From Vibrio echinoideorum (GTDB taxonomy: Bacteria; Pseudomonadota; Gammaproteobacteria; Enterobacterales; Vibrionaceae): 64,000 bases of DNA. The notes beneath the pieces are model-generated. The model did no database searches. It had not been told where the DNA came from and saw only the letters and a list, made by a program, of their open reading frames with translations. This document shows positions 18,458-28,626 of the stretch, piece after piece. The position numbers and the translations under genes are program-made. The stretch's first letter is position 1. Each line of letters begins with the position of its first letter. Location of the stretch: contig NZ_AP025484.1 of assembly GCF_024347455.1 (NCBI RefSeq), positions 1,550,001-1,614,000 of the forward strand, given 5' to 3'.

Positions 18458-20140
18458 ATGCAATTTTTAAACAAGCCATTTTTATCAATACTACTGACAC
18501 TGTTAATCGGTGCTTTCTCGTCACATTCTGTATTCGCAGCAACCGCTGTTGCGAGCGTTTCGCAAAACAGTGTGACCAAAGATGAAGTCTTCCTACTTAG
18601 AGTGGCGACCGATGAAAAAGTATCGTCCGGTGCTTTAGATCTATCCCCCCTTCAGAAGGATTTCTACGTCAGCACCCCAAGATTTGGGTCGTCGATGCGA
18701 ATCGTAAATGGCAGCCGTTCGGTGTCTAGCGAATGGAATATTACCCTTGCCCCACTTCGATTAGGCCGATTTGAGATACCTAGCTTTGATATTGACGGCG
18801 CAAAAACCCAACCGATCACCATCAACGTTTCGGTTAATAAATCCGCTCCAAAGCAGAGTGATATGGCCGAGTTTCAACTTAACCTGAGTAAAGACTCGCT
18901 ATACCCTCAAGAGGTCGCGGAGCTTGATGTAAAACTCATCATTAAGGCTGATCCGAGAAGACTTCAAGATCCTAAAATTGCGCCACCAAGTTCAGCGCAA
19001 TTGGACGTGGAACCGATTGGAGAGTCTAAGCAATTTCAAGATGTTATCAACGGACAAGAAGTCACGGTTGTTCAGCAATCTTTCCATATATCGTCACAGC
19101 AAGCAGGTCAATTTCAGCTTCAAGGGCCAAAGTTAACCGGTGCTGTTGTTTACTCAACCAACAACTCAAGCACAACGCGCCTTTTCCAACTCGACACGCC
19201 CGTTGAAACCTTAGATGTCACAGTGAACCCGGTACCAAAAGGCTATCAAGGTGAGTGGTTACCAACATCGAACTTCAAGTTGATTCAGAAGTGGTCAGAT
19301 AGCCAAGGTAACGAGTTAACACGTAACCAAGGTTTAGGCATTGATAACAAACCACTTGAAATGGAAGCGGGTGATTCTTTAACTCGAACCATCACCATGA
19401 CAGCCAGTAATTTAACCCAGCACCAATTGCCAAAGCTGAACATTCCCTACCCTAAATCGGTACGTGTTTATGAAGAGAAGCCTCAATTTGGCACCACCCA
19501 ATCCGGTGATGCTGTCGTTGTCTATAAGCAGGTACTAATCCCTAAGGAACCAGGAAGCATCTCTCTGCCTGATGTTTCTCAAGCTTGGTTTAACACAGAC
19601 TCACAATCACAAGAAACCAGTAAAGCTCTTGGTCTTGAGTTGTCGGTTCAGGCAAGTGAACGCGCTAGCTCAAGCTCGCCAGCTCCTGTTATGGAGACAC
19701 CAACTCAACAAGCTAGCCCGACGATTGTTACCGTTGATAACCCAGGAATATGGCCGTACCTAACTGCGCTGTTCGTTGCCTTGTGGTTAATCAGCTCTGC
19801 AGTTGCGTTGTACTTCTGGTCACACCGCGGTACCGCAGTAAAACTAAAGCACCAAGATGAACGTCAATCCGATACAGCCGAAGCGCTGATTACCGTACTG
19901 AAAGCGAAAGATGGGGTGATGACGAGAACCTTGTTTGAGCAATGGAAAACAGAAAACTCAAACTTAAGTGGTGAGACGTTAGAAACAATCGAAGCCGAGC
20001 TCAACAAGCTCAACCAAAGCCTATATGCAGAAGCTGGGGCACCAAGTCAGTCATGGGATCCAGCTTTAGCAATCAAAGCAGTTAAGAAGCCAAAACGCAT
20101 GTTGAGCAAAGCACACAAGAGCACATTAGAAAGGCTTTAA
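18458..20140 (+). CDS. BatD-family oxygen-tolerance protein
   Basis: The 560-residue protein has a signal peptide (cleavage near VFAATAVASV), tandem Ig-like BatD domains in the periplasm (about residues 30-410), one membrane helix (about 430-452) and a cytoplasmic C-terminal tail. BatD closes many Bat-type clusters and is thought to complete the envelope complex with the VWA proteins. An in-frame GTG nine bases upstream is possible, but the ATG gives a better signal peptide. It is the last gene of the operon and is followed by a strong bidirectional terminator. Confidence 0.88.
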   Translation: MQFLNKPFLSILLTLLIGAFSSHSVFAATAVASVSQNSVTKDEVFLLRVATDEKVSSGALDLSPLQKDFYVSTPRFGSSMRIVNGSRSVSSEWNITLAPLRLGRFEIPSFDIDGAKTQPITINVSVNKSAPKQSDMAEFQLNLSKDSLYPQEVAELDVKLIIKADPRRLQDPKIAPPSSAQLDVEPIGESKQFQDVINGQEVTVVQQSFHISSQQAGQFQLQGPKLTGAVVYSTNNSSTTRLFQLDTPVETLDVTVNPVPKGYQGEWLPTSNFKLIQKWSDSQGNELTRNQGLGIDNKPLEMEAGDSLTRTITMTASNLTQHQLPKLNIPYPKSVRVYEEKPQFGTTQSGDAVVVYKQVLIPKEPGSISLPDVSQAWFNTDSQSQETSKALGLELSVQASERASSSSPAPVMETPTQQASPTIVTVDNPGIWPYLTALFVALWLISSAVALYFWSHRGTAVKLKHQDERQSDTAEALITVLKAKDGVMTRTLFEQWKTENSNLSGETLETIEAELNKLNQSLYAEAGAPSQSWDPALAIKAVKKPKRMLSKAHKSTLERL

Positions 20141-20205
20141 TTAACTAGCGATCTAAGTAAGCAGAACGCTAGTTAAGCAGAAAATCTAAGTAAGTAAAAA
20201 AGAAC

Positions 20206-20242
20206 GAAGCCGTGATGACCACATTGTGATCATCACGGCTTC
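20206..20242. terminator. Bidirectional terminator
   Basis: A 13-bp stem (GAAGCCGTGATGA/TCATCACGGCTTC) lies between the convergent BatD and GAF-GGDEF genes, flanked by A-rich sequence on the left and T-rich sequence on the right. It can end transcripts from both sides. Confidence 0.8.
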
Positions 20243-20277
20243 ATTCGTTTTTAAGAGCGGAGAAAATAAATACCACA

Positions 20278-22422
20278 CTAAGTCAGTGGCGTCGCAACCT
20301 TTCTTCGCTTTAAAGCAGAGACAATTCTATTTCGCCCTGAATCTTTAGCTTGATACAAGGCCTTGTCTGCCTTTCCATACAATAGATCGAAGTCGAACTG
20401 GTGTTGATCAGAGGTGATCGACGCATAACCGACAGACGCAGTTAAATATTGGCTGGTAGTACTTTCACAATGGAGGATCTTCGCCTCTTCAATACATCGA
20501 CGAATCGACTCAGCTCGCTGCTTGGTTGTCGCATGACTGGTTCCGATCATCAATAACATAAACTCCTCGCCTCCAATTCGGCAGAAAGTTTCTTTATCGC
20601 TGTATACATGATCGTTCAATATTTTACCGATCGTACGCAGAGCAGCGTCACCTTCAGTGTGGCCATAGACACTGTTGTATAAACCAAAATGATCAAGGTC
20701 GACGAGAATCAACCCAAATGTGACATCTTGTTGTGTGGCAAATACACCCTGCTCGTCACAATTCAAGTCCTCTAAAACCTGAGTCAACATACGGCGATTA
20801 CCAAGGCGAGTCAGAGGATCGAGCTTAGAAATAACTTCCAACTGTTCGTTCGCCAACTCCAACTCCTTAGTTCGTTTGCTGACTTCCTGTTCAAGTGTCT
20901 CATTGAGCTTTTTAAGCTCCTCTTGTGCCATCGTTCTTTGCAATACTTCAGCAAGGCTAGAGGCAAAGATACGTATCACTTCGCGTAATTGTGACGTTAA
21001 AGGGCTTCGGGTCAGTAAGTTATCTGCCGCAATGAACGCAATCGGATCGCCCGTATTGGTGGTGAGCATGGTCATGGCCGTCCAACCGACACCCACAATA
21101 TTGAAGTCGTGATAGATAGGAACTGACTCTTCAAAGGCAACTTGATTCGGACAGGCCCGAGCGGCAGCAACAATATCACGCTCCACAAGCTCAGAGCGGT
21201 AGTAAGACTCATCGACAATATCGCCTTTAATATCAGTGCCCCAAGTACCTTGCATGTAACTGCAATTTTTATCGGTGAGAAAAACAGCCAGTCGGTCGAT
21301 GCCTAGGTGCTGAATAGCAAAACTTACCGCTGACTTACACACTTCGCTGACAGTATCACAACGAGATAACTCAACCATGCTTGAATGAAGCATCCGTATG
21401 TTCTGCTCTTGGCGTTTGCGAATGTAGATCTGAGAAAGAAGTGAACCAAATGACTCGAGCATCTGTTTTTGATAATTGGTAATGGGTGAACGGTGGATGT
21501 AGTTGTCCATCGCGATCCAGCCCACAGGTTTATCCCCTTCGCGCAAGATAAGCATGCCATTCCAGCCCTGCCCGACCACTTTTCCTTCTGTATAGAGGGG
21601 AGCTTGTTCAATGATAACCAAATTGGTGTGGTTGTCCGACAATGCCTCTATGTATTCTGCTTCTAACTGATGCAAGTCGTACTGAGTATGATGCTCACTG
21701 TTTGTCATCCCTGCTTCATCAGTACCATACGTCCCGCTAAAGCAGCGCTTTTTCATATCAAGTAACATGAAAATCGCACGATCAAACCCAAGCCTATCTC
21801 GAACCGCCTCGACTGAAGCTTTATACAGCGCATCTAAAGATTCAGGGTTAGAGAGGTCTAATGCTACCTGATGGACCAATTTCATGTTATCGACAAACAA
21901 CTCACGTAACTTAATCTCATCGAGATATTGAGCCTCACGTGTGTCTCTGTGTTTTATCTCAGTGGCAGCATTCTTTTCTGCTCGAATACACTGCCAACGC
22001 GCGGCGGCTAGCTGAAGGACATCAAGCCCTTGGTCAAAAGTTTGATTGACCTTTTCTGCATTGCAATTTTGAACAATTAAATAAGTTCTACAGGCAGGCG
22101 CATTATCAAGCATCATGATAAATGACTCACCACCCAATACATCCATGTGTTCCCACTTACACGTATTAATTGCCATAGGAAGTACACCGTCGGCGGTGTC
22201 AAATTGTGAAACCCAAGGCCAAAAGGTTGAGGGATAGTTTGCAAGAGAGGTTAATTCACCACAGGAGAACATTGGTAAAAAGCCGCTTTTCGTCGTTGGC
22301 TCAGAAAATATTCCAACCCCTTTAGGAGTCAGTACCTCGACAAGGTAATCAAAAAGAGATTCAGCCAATAAACGGTGGTCGCGCGTAGCAGATATTTGTT
22401 TTGCAAAGGCTTTAACAGGCAC
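20278..22422 (-). CDS. GAF-domain diguanylate cyclase
   Basis: The 714-residue soluble protein has two GAF-like sensor domains (about residues 185-340 and 350-520), a coiled-coil linker and a C-terminal GGDEF domain with an intact active site, GGEEF at 617-621, plus the metal/substrate motif DLDHFGLYN. It should make cyclic di-GMP from two GTP. The RxxD inhibitory site expected just before the active loop is not there, so product inhibition is probably weak. The N-terminal 180 residues are unassigned. The start is a GTG with a close GGAAG; the exact start is uncertain. Confidence 0.88.
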   Translation of the reverse strand: MPVKAFAKQISATRDHRLLAESLFDYLVEVLTPKGVGIFSEPTTKSGFLPMFSCGELTSLANYPSTFWPWVSQFDTADGVLPMAINTCKWEHMDVLGGESFIMMLDNAPACRTYLIVQNCNAEKVNQTFDQGLDVLQLAAARWQCIRAEKNAATEIKHRDTREAQYLDEIKLRELFVDNMKLVHQVALDLSNPESLDALYKASVEAVRDRLGFDRAIFMLLDMKKRCFSGTYGTDEAGMTNSEHHTQYDLHQLEAEYIEALSDNHTNLVIIEQAPLYTEGKVVGQGWNGMLILREGDKPVGWIAMDNYIHRSPITNYQKQMLESFGSLLSQIYIRKRQEQNIRMLHSSMVELSRCDTVSEVCKSAVSFAIQHLGIDRLAVFLTDKNCSYMQGTWGTDIKGDIVDESYYRSELVERDIVAAARACPNQVAFEESVPIYHDFNIVGVGWTAMTMLTTNTGDPIAFIAADNLLTRSPLTSQLREVIRIFASSLAEVLQRTMAQEELKKLNETLEQEVSKRTKELELANEQLEVISKLDPLTRLGNRRMLTQVLEDLNCDEQGVFATQQDVTFGLILVDLDHFGLYNSVYGHTEGDAALRTIGKILNDHVYSDKETFCRIGGEEFMLLMIGTSHATTKQRAESIRRCIEEAKILHCESTTSQYLTASVGYASITSDQHQFDFDLLYGKADKALYQAKDSGRNRIVSALKRRKVATPLT

Positions 22423-22609
22423 AGCTTCCGTCCATTGGCTATAAAGAATAAAGCAAAAATACAGAAGCCTTGATATGCAATCAATATAACTAAAAATGAG
22501 ATGTTAAGCGGGTCGCAATTTCACTTTTAACATTATCACAAGCATGAGAAGGACTACAAAAATGGGATTTCCTGCCCAAAATCTCATCGACATTGGGGCT
22601 GTTATAAAG
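22423..22609. promoter_or_regulatory. Upstream region of the GAF-GGDEF gene
   Basis: Together with the pst terminator, this makes a 348-bp gap without genes. It must carry the leftward promoter of the GGDEF gene. I see no recognisable operator. Confidence 0.3.
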
Positions 22610-22638
22610 ACATAAAAAAGCCCCACGTAAAGTGGGGC
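22610..22638 (-). terminator. Terminator of the pst operon
   Basis: On the minus strand GCCCCAC pairs with GTGGGGC and is followed by TTTTTTATG. It lies 130 bp after pstB and closes the phosphate operon. Confidence 0.85.
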
Positions 22639-22770
22639 AAAACTTCCATCGCTTATAGTTATAGTGATAATTCTGTCGATCGATTCGATTATCTAACCTG
22701 CGTTTCAGTTAGCGTGCTCTGGTATTTGACAGCTAAAACAAAAGGTCAAATACAGCACTTGAATAATCAA

Positions 22771-23520
22771 TTAACCAAAGTCACCGTTTACGTAACCTTT
22801 AGTACGATCATCTTTTGGTTCGCTGAAGATAACACTCGTTTCGTTGTGTTCTACAAGCTCGCCCATAAGGAAGAAAGCAGTACGGTCTGAAATACGACGC
22901 GCTTGTTGCATTGAGTGCGTTACGATAACGATAGTAAAATCTTTCTTCAGATCTTCCATCAACTCTTCAATCTTGTGAGTCGCGATTGGATCCAAGGCTG
23001 AGGTTGGTTCATCCATCAAAATCACGTCAGGTTGCATCGCGATCGTGCGAGCAATACACAGACGTTGTTGTTGACCACCAGATAAACCAAATGCGTGAGC
23101 TTTAAGACGATCTTTCACTTCATCCCACAATGCAGCTCCACGAAGCGAACTTTCAACTACTTCATCAATATGCTTTTTATCTTTAATACCCTGAGCACGT
23201 AAGCCGTAAGCGACATTTTCGTAAATGCTCATTGGGAACGGGTTTGGCTTTTGGAAAACCATACCCACCCTGATACGCAGGTCTGCAACATCAATATTGC
23301 CGTAAATGTTGGTGCCATCCATCTCAAGAAGACCAGTAATCTTCACACCTTCAATGAGATCATTCATGCGGTTCAGACAACGCAATAACGTTGATTTACC
23401 ACAACCAGATGGGCCAATCAAAGCGGTAACTTGACGCTCTGGCACTGGTAAATTGATTGATTTAAGTGCTTGATTATCGCCGTAAAAAAGGTCTAGGTCT
23501 TTAATGTTAAATTTGTTCAT
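22771..23520 (-). CDS. pstB: Phosphate ABC transporter ATPase PstB
   Basis: The 249-residue ATPase has Walker [10 protein letters not shown], signature [13 protein letters not shown], Walker [14 protein letters not shown] and the switch histidine in VTHSMQQA. The PstB-specific stretch [18 protein letters not shown] is present. It energises PstCA for high-affinity phosphate import. I chose the ATG at 23520, which follows GAG by nine bases; an ATG six bases upstream is equally possible, and a TTG further upstream is unlikely. It is the last gene of the pst operon. No phoU follows, as in other Vibrio chromosome II pst operons. Confidence 0.95.
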   Translation of the reverse strand: MNKFNIKDLDLFYGDNQALKSINLPVPERQVTALIGPSGCGKSTLLRCLNRMNDLIEGVKITGLLEMDGTNIYGNIDVADLRIRVGMVFQKPNPFPMSIYENVAYGLRAQGIKDKKHIDEVVESSLRGAALWDEVKDRLKAHAFGLSGGQQQRLCIARTIAMQPDVILMDEPTSALDPIATHKIEELMEDLKKDFTIVIVTHSMQQARRISDRTAFFLMGELVEHNETSVIFSEPKDDRTKGYVNGDFG

Positions 23521-23595
23521 GTTCATAATCTCGTAATTCGTCAAAGTCTGTACTGTGTTTGTTTTAAGAGCTCATTTAGCTCAAGAAAACCCTGC

Positions 23596-24519
23596 TTAGT
23601 AAGTTGCAGTATTAAAACGTCTTGCGATCAACTTGGTAAATGTGTTGATCAGCAGTACAAGAACAATCAGTACTGTTGCTGTGCCGTATGCTTGATTCCA
23701 TTCTTCAATGGTAAACAGTTCTGTGGTTAGCTTATATAAGTGAACAGTTAGTGTTCGGCCAGAATCCATCAATGAATCTGGGATACGAGCAACCATACCA
23801 GCGGTCAGGAATACGGGTGCTGATTCACCAATAACACGACCAATACTCAGAATAATTGAAGTGATGATGCCTGGCATTGCACTTGGAAGAATCAAACGCC
23901 AGATCGTGTAGATTTTAGATGCACCTAAACCATATGAGCCTTCACGATAAGTTTGAGATACTGCCATTAATGCTTCTTCAGTGGTACGAATAATCACAGG
24001 AAGAATCAGGATACTCAATGTCAACGCGCCAGATAGGATAGAGAAACCTAAACCTAAGATAGCTACGAAGAATGTCATACCAAACAAACCGAAGATGATC
24101 GACGGGATACCCGCTAATGACTCAGTACAAAAACGTATGATTTTAACAAGTTTACTACCCACTTTTGCGTATTCAGTCAAATAGATTGCCGTCATGATAC
24201 CCAGTGGTGCGGCAACCGCTATTGAAGCAAAAACCATATAGATAGTAGAGATGATCATCGGAAAAATACCGTGCTCATCGCCAGTACGAGTGTAGTCGTC
24301 AGTAATGAATGTCCAATCAACGTGCTGTAGGCCGTTAGAAAGGATGTACCACATAATCCAGAACAAGAAGCCCACAGTTAGAGCGGCAGCAGCCCAGATG
24401 AAGCCGCTTAACACGGCATCTTTACGTGCGCGAGCTTTCTTTAACGCGACTTTATTCATCGTCTTACCTTGAGAATTCGTAGGATTAGCTTGAGGTGTTA
24501 CGTTATTTTCTAAAGACAT
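23596..24519 (-). CDS. pstA: Phosphate ABC transporter permease PstA
   Basis: The 307-residue inner-membrane permease has a polar 45-residue N terminus and six membrane helices. It carries the PstA permease motif near residues 175-225 (TEEALMAVSQTYREGSYGLGA, here the EAA-type coupling loop; residues 180-200). With PstC it forms the phosphate channel. GAGG precedes the ATG, and the gene starts five bases after the pstC stop codon, so the two are coupled. It lies 75 bp upstream of pstB. Confidence 0.95.
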   Translation of the reverse strand: MSLENNVTPQANPTNSQGKTMNKVALKKARARKDAVLSGFIWAAAALTVGFLFWIMWYILSNGLQHVDWTFITDDYTRTGDEHGIFPMIISTIYMVFASIAVAAPLGIMTAIYLTEYAKVGSKLVKIIRFCTESLAGIPSIIFGLFGMTFFVAILGLGFSILSGALTLSILILPVIIRTTEEALMAVSQTYREGSYGLGASKIYTIWRLILPSAMPGIITSIILSIGRVIGESAPVFLTAGMVARIPDSLMDSGRTLTVHLYKLTTELFTIEEWNQAYGTATVLIVLVLLINTFTKLIARRFNTATY

Positions 24520-24524
24520 AATGT

Positions 24525-25454
24525 TTACCTCGCCTTCTCACGGTTCAAGTAAAGGAGAATCGCATTAAGAGACATGATGAAGACAAGAAGAACAACACCC
24601 GTCGCGTATAGTGCACTTGCGTGAATGCCACTTGCGTAAGACATTTCAATCGCAATGTTTGCGGTTAGTGTACGAGCTGAATCTAAGATACCTTCAGGCA
24701 TTGCTGGTGCATTACCCATCACCATGATGATTGCCATTGTTTCACCTAGCGCACGACCAATACCAAGAATCACACCCGTCATAATGCCAGAACGAGCAGC
24801 AGGAACGAGAAGCTTGAAGATGGTAAAAACCTTTGAAGCACCCAACGCTAAAGAGCCTTCTTTATACGTTCTTGGTACCGCGCGGATTGATGTTTCAGAA
24901 ACCGTGATTACCGTCGGAAGGATCATCACACCCAGTACAATGATACCAGCCAAGATCGTGTTACCCGCAGGCACTTGAAATACGTTTTGAATCAGGGGAA
25001 CGATAATGACTAGGCCGAAGAAGCCGTAAACTACCGAAGGAATACCCGCTAGCAATTCAACGGCAGGGCGAATGATATCCGCTAGACGCTTTGGCGCGAT
25101 TTCAGCAATAAAGATTGCCGTTAAAACACCAATTGGTACACCAACCACTACCGCACCTAATGTCGATACGACAGATGCCACAATCATGGTAGCAACACCG
25201 TAAAGTGCTGGTGGTAGCCAGTTTTGCCCTAAAACGATGCCAGATAGGCCCGCTTCGCGGAATGCAGGGATACTTTCTCTAACGATGAAGTAAGCAATAA
25301 CAGCAAGAGATACAATGCCGATAATTGCGCTTGTAAGAAATAAGCCGTGAAAAATACGCTCTTTCCAATCTACACGCTTCTTTTGACGTAAGCTGCGTTT
25401 CAGTTGAGTCGCTTCGCTATTCATAAGCTGTTCACTATTCGTTGCGATGGTCAT
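24525..25454 (-). CDS. pstC: Phosphate ABC transporter permease PstC
   Basis: The 309-residue permease has six membrane helices and the PstC loops GIPSVVYGFFGL (about 135-146) and SIRAVPRTYKEGSLALGASK (about 192-211), the latter being the ATPase-coupling loop. It pairs with PstA in the inner membrane. I chose the ATG at 25454, seven bases after GAG, over a GTG four codons earlier. A hairpin separates it from pstS, so it is probably expressed at a lower level than the binding protein. Confidence 0.95.
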   Translation of the reverse strand: MTIATNSEQLMNSEATQLKRSLRQKKRVDWKERIFHGLFLTSAIIGIVSLAVIAYFIVRESIPAFREAGLSGIVLGQNWLPPALYGVATMIVASVVSTLGAVVVGVPIGVLTAIFIAEIAPKRLADIIRPAVELLAGIPSVVYGFFGLVIIVPLIQNVFQVPAGNTILAGIIVLGVMILPTVITVSETSIRAVPRTYKEGSLALGASKVFTIFKLLVPAARSGIMTGVILGIGRALGETMAIIMVMGNAPAMPEGILDSARTLTANIAIEMSYASGIHASALYATGVVLLVFIMSLNAILLYLNREKAR

Positions 25455-25527
25455 AACAAGTCTCACATATCGATAATCCTTAACACGCTACGTGAGCGTA
25501 GGATTAACTCGAAGTGGGATAGAAAAG

Positions 25528-25553
25528 GCTCAGCCTGAAAAGGTAGGCTGAGC
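25528..25553 (-). terminator. pstS-pstC intercistronic hairpin
   Basis: A perfect 9-bp stem (GCTCAGCCT/AGGCTGAGC) lies 24 bp after pstS. On the minus strand it is followed by CTTTTCT, giving a leaky terminator. It would keep binding protein in excess over the permease, as the malE-malF hairpin does. Confidence 0.6.
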
Positions 25554-25576
25554 AATATTATTAATTTAGGTTTAGA

Positions 25577-26398
25577 TTAGTTAACTGCGATGTAGCCTTT
25601 GCTCTCAACAAGAGACTGAGCTTCGTCAGTTAGCATCCAATCTAGGAATTTTTGAGCTTCAGCAGAAGGCTTGCCTTCTTTGTAAAGTACTAGGAAAGGA
25701 CGAGCTACTTTGTAAGAGCCGTTCTTAACGTTGTCTACAGATGCTTCAGTACCGTCAATAGAAAGCGCGTTAACTGAGCTATCTACTGTACCTAGAGAGA
25801 TGTAGCCGATTGCGTAAGGGTTAGATGCAACCATTGTTTTTAGTGCGCCGTTACCATTTGCAACTTGAGCACGCTGAGAGATTGCTGATACTTTTGTACC
25901 AGAAATTTTCATTTTTAGAGACATGATGTCTTCGAATGCACCACGAGTACCTGACGCTGTATCACGAGTGATTGCTACGATTGGCTTGTCTGCACCACCA
26001 ACATCTTTCCAGTTTGTTACTTCGCCTTTGTAGATAGCCGTTACTTGCTCAGCTGTTAAACCTTCAAGGCCGTTCTTCGGGTTAACGACAACTGCGATAC
26101 CGTCACGAGCAACAACTTCTTCAACGAGTGTTGTTTCTTTCTCGTCGTCTTTAAGGTTACGAGAAGACATACCTAAATCTGCACTGCCATTCTTAGCCGC
26201 TTTTACACCAGCAGAAGAACCAGGGCCTTGTACTTCAATAAATACGTTTGAATTCGTTTTCATGTATGTTTCAGAGAAAACTTCCATCAGTGGAGTCACG
26301 CTGCTTGAACCAACTGCTGAAATAGTTTCTTTAGCTGAAGCTGGAGTCACTGTTAGTGCACCTAGAAGAGCGATTGCACCGATAACTGTCTTTTTCAT
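25577..26398 (-). CDS. pstS: Periplasmic phosphate-binding protein PstS
   Basis: The 273-residue precursor has a signal peptide (cleavage after ASA near residue 23) and the short-form PstS fold. The phosphate-binding loops are visible: AVGSSSVTPLM near residue 29 and TRDTASGTRGAFEDI near residue 138. It captures phosphate in the periplasm for PstCAB. AAGGAA lies nine bases before the ATG at 26398. It is the first gene of the operon, and the upstream region carries a Pho-box-like array. Confidence 0.95.
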   Translation of the reverse strand: MKKTVIGAIALLGALTVTPASAKETISAVGSSSVTPLMEVFSETYMKTNSNVFIEVQGPGSSAGVKAAKNGSADLGMSSRNLKDDEKETTLVEEVVARDGIAVVVNPKNGLEGLTAEQVTAIYKGEVTNWKDVGGADKPIVAITRDTASGTRGAFEDIMSLKMKISGTKVSAISQRAQVANGNGALKTMVASNPYAIGYISLGTVDSSVNALSIDGTEASVDNVKNGSYKVARPFLVLYKEGKPSAEAQKFLDWMLTDEAQSLVESKGYIAVN

Positions 26399-26473
26399 CA
26401 CAAATTTCCTTTAGTGGCGTAATTGCCGTAATGTTGTGTTTTGCTTGAACGGTGCCCACTTTAGAATCTGAAT

Positions 26474-26513
26474 GTGACAGTTGTGTTTCACTTAATTGAA
26501 GCCTATATGACAA
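26474..26513 (-). promoter_or_regulatory. Phased Pho-box array upstream of pstS
   Basis: Read toward pstS, the heptamers TTGTCAT, GCTTCAA, GTGAAAC and CTGTCAC follow each other at exactly 11-bp intervals. The first and last match the PhoB half-site CTGTCAT well; the two middle ones are weak. The spacing is that of PhoB binding sites, so phosphate-starvation induction is likely. Confidence 0.6.
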
Positions 26514-26866
26514 CTACAACTTATTTTCTTGTTTTCCCCCTACCAAATAACCTTGAAGTAATAAATTAGCCTCACTCATAGGCACTGAATATTCATTCCA
26601 ACCTATTTAAGCCAAACCGCTCAATATCTCGCCATCCCTTTTATTACCTAATACCACACAAGGTTCTGTGCTAAATAACCCTACCTTAAAAATGGCTAAA
26701 GACTTGTTTGTACGATAAATAATCAGAATTTATGAAATACCTATCGCATATATAAAAATAGCATCTATTACTGATTGAATTGTCATTCTCAATAGTTAGA
26801 ATCACTGGCTAATAACAATAATAACAATTGCTTCTGCTCATTTACTTATTCAAAGAAGGACAATAC
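26514..26866. promoter_or_regulatory. Control region of the second chemoreceptor
   Basis: About 350 bases of AT-rich DNA lie between the pst promoter and the chemoreceptor gene. It must carry the rightward promoter. No gene or clear operator was seen. Confidence 0.3.
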
Positions 26867-28510
26867 ATGCGACAACTTCTCAGTGGCTTATCTATAAAGA
26901 TTCAAATCCTTATTCCAGTACTCTTTTCCGTCGTACTACTTTTGACGGGTGTCATTATCGGTGGTGACAAACTGGAAAATGCTTTTAAAGATATATCAAC
27001 AGCTACAGATCAGCTAATTCTACATAAAGAAGAACTTAGCGAGATCGTCGACAACAGCTACGGCATGCGCATCAAAGCGATTTACAGCTTATTTAATGCA
27101 GACGATGTGAAAACCTTAGTTGAGACACTAAATCAAAAGCGCGACCAAAATGCGCGTCTATTAGATTCATTAAACACAGTGGCAGGGATGCAAGACGAAG
27201 TCGCAGCAATGCGTAAGGCGATGAATCACTACGTCGACTTCTCTCGCACCACCATACTTCCTCTATTAAGAGCAAAACATGGCAATACAGCGCTATCTTC
27301 TGACTTTGATAATCGCTACCAGATCGCAATTGACCAATACCGTCACGCGGGTAATGACATGGTGCAGGCAATCAATACGCTTTCTAAAAAGCTAAACCTG
27401 CTTGCCACTCAAGAAGTCGACATCAACGGCCAACAACACACCAGCACACTGGATACGGCGACCATCGCACTGTTAGTGATTCTTTCAATCGCATTAGTCA
27501 TCAGCTGGACACTTGCTGGCATCATTGTTAAGCCTCTGAGCAATATTCAAGAAACGATGCGTGAAGTAGCAAAAGGTAACCTGTTAGTAAAAGCCGAAGA
27601 ACATGGCGACAACGAGATATCGCGCCTTGCCCAAGACGTAAACAAATCAGTTGAGCAATTGCGTGACACGGTAAGTTCACTGTCTCGAATCAGTATTGAA
27701 GTTGCATCTGCGTCGACAGAACTAGCTGCAGTAATGACGCAATCAAGTGCTAACTCAGACCAAGAGAAGCAGGAAGTGGAGCAAGTTGCTTCTGCCGTGA
27801 ACCAACTTGAGAGCACAGCAGCACACGTTAACGAGAATGCGGTACAAGCCGATTCAGCGTCTAAGCAAGCCGACGAAATGGCGACGCACAGTATGAGCTT
27901 GTTTAATGAGAGCAACCAAGCTAACGAGCAAATGGCGATTCAGCTTAGCGAAGCGGCAAACGTTGTAGGCACGCTAAAAGAGCATTCTGAACAAATTGGC
28001 AAAGTGATAGAGGTGATTCAAAGCATCTCTGAGCAAACCAACCTGCTTGCGCTTAACGCGGCAATTGAAGCAGCTCGCGCAGGTGAAAGTGGCCGTGGTT
28101 TCGCAGTTGTAGCCGATGAAGTTCGAATGCTGGCAGCCCGCACACAAGATTCAACCAAAGAGATCCAAGCGATCATCGAAGGCTTGCAGGTTCAATCGGG
28201 CAACGCTAATGAAAGCATGAGCAGCTCACTGTCTATGTTAGAGCACAACCAAACGCTCTCGGGCGAGGTAAGCGCGGCCCTTTCAGGTATTGCTAACTCA
28301 GTAACCGACATGACAGAAATAAACACTCAGGTTGCCTCTGCTGCAGAAGAGCAAAGCCAAGTGACTGCAGATATCAACCGTAATATCTCAAACATCTACA
28401 GCTTGGTAAGCCAAAACGTAACCGGTATTACCCAAGCCGCAGCAGCGAGCCACGAGCTATCTAACTTAGCCGAGCAGCAAAAGCAGCAGTTGGATTATTT
28501 TAAGGTATAG
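26867..28510 (+). CDS. Methyl-accepting chemotaxis protein, four-helix-bundle sensor
   Basis: The 547-residue receptor has an N-terminal membrane helix (about 12-32), a helical periplasmic sensor of about 155 residues (four-helix-bundle type), a second helix (about 200-222), HAMP, and a signalling domain with the tip [20 protein letters not shown] and [12 protein letters not shown] chose the ATG at 26867, preceded by AAGGA; an earlier in-frame start adds 13 residues without a ribosome-binding site. A chemoreceptor next to the chromosome II pst operon is also found in V. cholerae as I recall. Phosphate sensing is possible but unproven. Confidence 0.9.
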   Translation: MRQLLSGLSIKIQILIPVLFSVVLLLTGVIIGGDKLENAFKDISTATDQLILHKEELSEIVDNSYGMRIKAIYSLFNADDVKTLVETLNQKRDQNARLLDSLNTVAGMQDEVAAMRKAMNHYVDFSRTTILPLLRAKHGNTALSSDFDNRYQIAIDQYRHAGNDMVQAINTLSKKLNLLATQEVDINGQQHTSTLDTATIALLVILSIALVISWTLAGIIVKPLSNIQETMREVAKGNLLVKAEEHGDNEISRLAQDVNKSVEQLRDTVSSLSRISIEVASASTELAAVMTQSSANSDQEKQEVEQVASAVNQLESTAAHVNENAVQADSASKQADEMATHSMSLFNESNQANEQMAIQLSEAANVVGTLKEHSEQIGKVIEVIQSISEQTNLLALNAAIEAARAGESGRGFAVVADEVRMLAARTQDSTKEIQAIIEGLQVQSGNANESMSSSLSMLEHNQTLSGEVSAALSGIANSVTDMTEINTQVASAAEEQSQVTADINRNISNIYSLVSQNVTGITQAAAASHELSNLAEQQKQQLDYFKV

Positions 28511-28576
28511 GGTTTAAGGTGTAAGCTTCAAGGTCTAAGCTTCAAGATCTAAGTTAAGACCTATATACCAGAACCT

Positions 28577-28606
28577 AAAAGGCCGTGGAAAACCACGGCC
28601 TTTTTA
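28577..28606. terminator. Bidirectional terminator
   Basis: AAAAGGCCGTGG pairs with CCACGGCCTTTT around AAAA, with T tracts on both strands. It ends the chemoreceptor gene from the left and the Fur-box operon from the right. Confidence 0.85.
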
Positions 28607-28626
28607 TTTACGCATTAAGAACTAAA

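Noticed and set aside
28511..28556. Short imperfect direct repeats (TAAGCTTCAAG units) read as a possible CRISPR-like array
   Set aside because: The units are adjacent, too short and without spacers; it is a small local duplication.
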